Position numbers and translations under genes: made by a program. The notes under the pieces are model-generated. The model did not search any database, had not been told where the DNA came from, and saw only the letters and a program-made list of their open reading frames with translations. A stretch of DNA of 7,895 nucleotides from Bordetella parapertussis (GTDB taxonomy: Bacteria > Cyanobacteriota > Cyanobacteriia > PCC-6307 > Cyanobiaceae). Where the stretch lies: NCBI GenBank assembly GCA_943324725.2, contig CALPMR020000135.1, positions 1-7,895 of the forward strand, written 5' to 3'. Every line of letters begins with the position of its first letter. Position 1 is the stretch's first letter. Positions 6,405 to 7,895 of the stretch are shown in pieces.

Positions 6405-7076
6405 TCAGTCCCCGGCGGGACTGAGATGGTGCAGAAACCAATCCCGGGCCAGGGTTGCGGCCTGGCGCAGGGTGCCAGGTTCTTCAAACAGGTGACTGGC
6501 ACCAGGCACGACCAACAGGGCATGGGGAGCACGGAGCCTGGCAGCAACCAGGCGGTTGAGCCGGAGGACATCAACGTCCAGTCCACCGACAATCAACAGG
6601 GTCGGGCACGACACGGCCCCGACCACCTCGATCGCCAGGTCGGCTCGCCCGCCGCGGCAGACCACAGCAGCCACCAGCTCTGGCCGCGCGACGGCCGCAT
6701 GAATCGCGGCGGCTGCGCCGGTGCTGGCACCGAACAGCCCCAGGGGCAGGGCAGCCAGATCCTGACGCTGCGTGAGACAGTCAATGACGCCGATCAAACG
6801 CTGGCTCAGCAAGGGGATGTCGAAGCGCAGCGCCTGATCCAGGCGATCGCGCTGCTCCTCCTCAGGGCTGAGCAGGTCGAACAGGAGAGTGCCCAGACCG
6901 GCCTCCAGCAACACGTCGGCGACGGTGCGATTGCGTTGGCTGAAGCGGCTGCTGCCACTGCCGTGGACAAACAAGACGAGGGCAGAGGGGGCTGGCGGCA
7001 GCGTCAGCAGAGCAGGCAACTGCGCGTCATTCGTCGGCAGAATCAGGTGATGCTCGCCGGTGCTGATGGAGTTCAT
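6405..7076 (-). CDS. Alpha/beta hydrolase, dienelactone hydrolase-like
   Basis: A 223-residue cytoplasmic hydrolase. The catalytic triad can be read directly: nucleophile Ser118 in GASTG, acid Asp167 in GGLD, and His195 in PGASHLFEE. The oxyanion-hole loop FVHGSGSSR is at about 37-44. The length fits the short dienelactone hydrolase-like group, which cleaves esters or lactones; the true substrate is unknown. There is no signal peptide. The start is ATG 7076, with GGGAGG 12 bases upstream. The phosphoribosyltransferase follows 28 bp downstream on the same strand, and an Hsp20 gene is divergent upstream. Known fusions of these two enzyme types support a shared function. A long antisense frame on the plus strand is a shadow of this gene. 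Confidence 0.9.
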   Translation of the reverse strand: MNSISTGEHHLILPTNDAQLPALLTLPPAPSALVLFVHGSGSSRFSQRNRTVADVLLEAGLGTLLFDLLSPEEEQRDRLDQALRFDIPLLSQRLIGVIDCLTQRQDLAALPLGLFGASTGAAAAIHAAVARPELVAAVVCRGGRADLAIEVVGAVSCPTLLIVGGLDVDVLRLNRLVAARLRAPHALLVVPGASHLFEEPGTLRQAATLARDWFLHHLSPAGD

Positions 7077-7088
7077 GACGACCCATTG

Positions 7089-7094
7089 CCTCCC
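7089..7094 (-). promoter_or_regulatory. Ribosome binding site of the hydrolase gene
   Basis: GGGAGG on the minus strand lies 12 bases before the ATG at 7076. The spacing is a little long, but it is the clearest Shine-Dalgarno-like sequence in the window and supports this start. A nearer ATG at 7086 is out of frame. Confidence 0.4.
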
Positions 7095-7238
7095 GATTGC
7101 GCCTGCTTCACTATCTTGATCGGTTCAGGACTGAGTGATGCCAACACGAGGAAGCTTGCATCAAATCCGCTGAAACTGTGACGAGTGCGCATGGCACTGG
7201 ATAGTTTGAAATGTCACCAGTCGTCAATGCCAAACATC

Positions 7239-7673
7239 ATGTCACTGATCAAATGGGAGCCACTCAATGAGATTGAAAATCTGCTTGGCCGAGCCTTGAG
7301 CTGGCCGACGACCCGGTCACAGCCATTGCTCGGCGTGGGGGACTGGAATCCCCGCGTAGACATCAGCGAAAGCGATGGCACCTATCTGATCAAGGCTGAC
7401 ATCCCTGGCGTATCCAAGGATGCAATCAAAGTCTCAATGGATAACGGCATGCTGACGATTGAAGGGGAACGCAAACAAGAGAAGGAAGAGGAAAACAAAC
7501 GCTTCCACCGCATTGAACGCTTCTACGGCAGCTTTACCCGCAGTTTCACTCTGCCGGAGGATGCTGACCCGACGGCGATCAAGGCCGCTGCGCAGGATGG
7601 CCAGCTCACCGTCACCATCCCCAGGAAGGAAAGCACGACAGCGGCCACGGCCGTTCAGGTGCCGGTGGAATGA
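7239..7673 (+). CDS. Small heat-shock protein, Hsp20/alpha-crystallin family
   Basis: A 144-residue chaperone that binds unfolding proteins without ATP and holds them for refolding. The N-terminus MSLIKWEPLNEIENLL is the usual short hydrophobic arm. The alpha-crystallin domain covers about residues 37-130, with WNPRVDISE, the KADIPGV strand, ERFYGSFTRSFTLPEDAD and the signature GQLTVTIPR near 121-129. The tail has VQVPV (139-143), resembling the I-x-I/V motif used in oligomer assembly. Start choice: MSLIKWEP is the typical family beginning, so ATG 7239 is used. In-frame starts at 7185 (GTG), 7191 (ATG) and 7227 (ATG) would add up to 18 unconserved residues, and none has a good ribosome binding site. 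A weak TGTGAC/GATAGT pair just upstream is not strong enough to call as a promoter, and no CIRCE element is seen. The neighbours fit a stress role. Confidence 0.93.
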   Translation: MSLIKWEPLNEIENLLGRALSWPTTRSQPLLGVGDWNPRVDISESDGTYLIKADIPGVSKDAIKVSMDNGMLTIEGERKQEKEEENKRFHRIERFYGSFTRSFTLPEDADPTAIKAAAQDGQLTVTIPRKESTTAATAVQVPVE

Positions 7674-7766
7674 ACAGATCAGCTCCAGCAAGCAGCCGGG
7701 CAGAACCATGGTCAGCCACAGACTCTGAAGGTTGACCAGCCAGGAGGATTTCAGGCGCTGAATCAA

Positions 7767-7815
7767 GCCCGTGGCTTCCATGGCAAGCCATGGGCATCAA
7801 CGACAAGCCACGGGC
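7767..7815. repeat. Nested inverted repeat at the sigma-factor stop codon
   Basis: GCCCGTGGCTT (7767-7777) pairs perfectly with AAGCCACGGGC (7805-7815). Inside the loop is a second inverted repeat, CCATGG-CAAG-CCATGG (7778-7793). The same stretch shows three units starting AAGCC at 20-base steps (7765, 7785 and 7805). It lies between two convergent genes and could stop transcription from both sides. No T-run follows on either strand, so a classical intrinsic terminator is not shown. Confidence 0.6.
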
Positions 7816-7895
7816 GACAACCGTCGACGCAATTGCTGAAGAGCCTTGTGCTCAATCCGTTGAACTCTGGCCTTGCTGATCCCAAGCTGTTCAGC
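7797..7895 (-). CDS. Sigma-70 family RNA polymerase sigma factor, C-terminal end
   Basis: Thirty-two residues remain before a TGA (7797-7799); the gene enters from beyond the right edge. The visible part, AEQLGISKARVQRIEHKALQ and then QLRRRL, is the second helix of the region 4.2 helix-turn-helix, which recognises the -35 promoter element. It matches the sigma-70 pattern of a Gly-Ile/Val-Ser turn, Arg-Val/Ile, Ile-Glu and Ala-Leu-x-x-Leu-Arg. The RQIE of housekeeping RpoD is here QRIE, and the end SPVACR is not the usual RpoD tail, so an alternative or group 2 factor is more likely than the main one. It is convergent with the Hsp20 gene. A perfect inverted repeat flanks the stop codon. Confidence 0.85.
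   Translation of the reverse strand, partial: AEQLGISKARVQRIEHKALQQLRRRLSPVACR

Noticed and set aside
5495..6424. Plus-strand open frame of 309 codons
   Set aside because: It runs out of frame through the end of the AraC gene and then antisense to the phosphoribosyltransferase, whose motifs are clear; no family features.
6377..6592. N-terminal extension of the phosphoribosyltransferase
   Set aside because: The 72 extra codons overlap the hydrolase gene out of frame and have no family similarity; ATG 6376 fits the domain start.
6375..7181. Plus-strand open frame of 268 codons
   Set aside because: Antisense to the hydrolase, which has a full catalytic triad; the composition is low-complexity Gln/Gly-rich.
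7434..7781. Minus-strand frame of 115 codons with hydrophobic ends
   Set aside because: Most of it is antisense to the Hsp20 gene; the hydrophobic runs mirror charged Hsp20 codons.

Overview
The window is GC-rich, densely packed bacterial DNA. The best guess for its source is a unicellular cyanobacterium of the Cyanobium/Synechococcus type. This is inferred from the small ribbon-helix-helix proteins, the sigma-70 tail style and the weak or absent Shine-Dalgarno sequences. No marker gene fixes the taxonomy.

Layout, left to right. (1) 1-129: the last 42 codons of a small ribbon-helix-helix (RHH) DNA-binding protein, plus strand. (2) 130-681: no supported gene; back-to-back palindromes, a perfect 17-bp tandem duplication and a 10-bp direct repeat. 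(3) 682-1014: a second small RHH-like protein, plus strand, from a TTG start. (4) 996-4322: the dominant gene, minus strand, a 1,108-residue CheB-CheR fusion followed by a heptad-repeat coiled coil and three PAS-type sensory domains, with no receiver or kinase domain. (5) 4323-4668: a divergent control region with a perfect TATAAT promoter for the CheB-CheR gene and three helically spaced GCAAGGA repeats behind it. (6) 4669-5808: an AraC-family regulator, plus strand. (7) 5675-6376 and 6405-7076: a phosphoribosyltransferase and an alpha/beta hydrolase, both minus strand, hydrolase first, 28 bp apart, probably one operon. The phosphoribosyltransferase overlaps the AraC gene tail-to-tail by 134 bp. 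(8) 7239-7673: an Hsp20/alpha-crystallin small heat-shock protein, plus strand. (9) 7797-7895: the C-terminal end of a sigma-70 family factor, minus strand, cut by the window edge, with a strong inverted repeat around its stop codon.

How the genes may work together. The CheB-CheR-PAS protein and the AraC regulator are divergently transcribed and may share a control region, so a regulatory link is plausible but unproven. The hydrolase, phosphoribosyltransferase, Hsp20 and sigma-factor genes form a neighbourhood with a stress or dormancy flavour. Phosphoribosyltransferases of this class also lie beside Hsp20 genes in other bacteria, for example next to hspX in Mycobacterium tuberculosis. I see no CRISPR array, tRNA, rRNA, intact insertion sequence or obvious prophage gene. 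No single feature is clearly a new system. The most useful leads are the phased repeats in the divergent promoter region, the 134-bp antisense gene overlap, and the separate hydrolase/phosphoribosyltransferase pair next to Hsp20.
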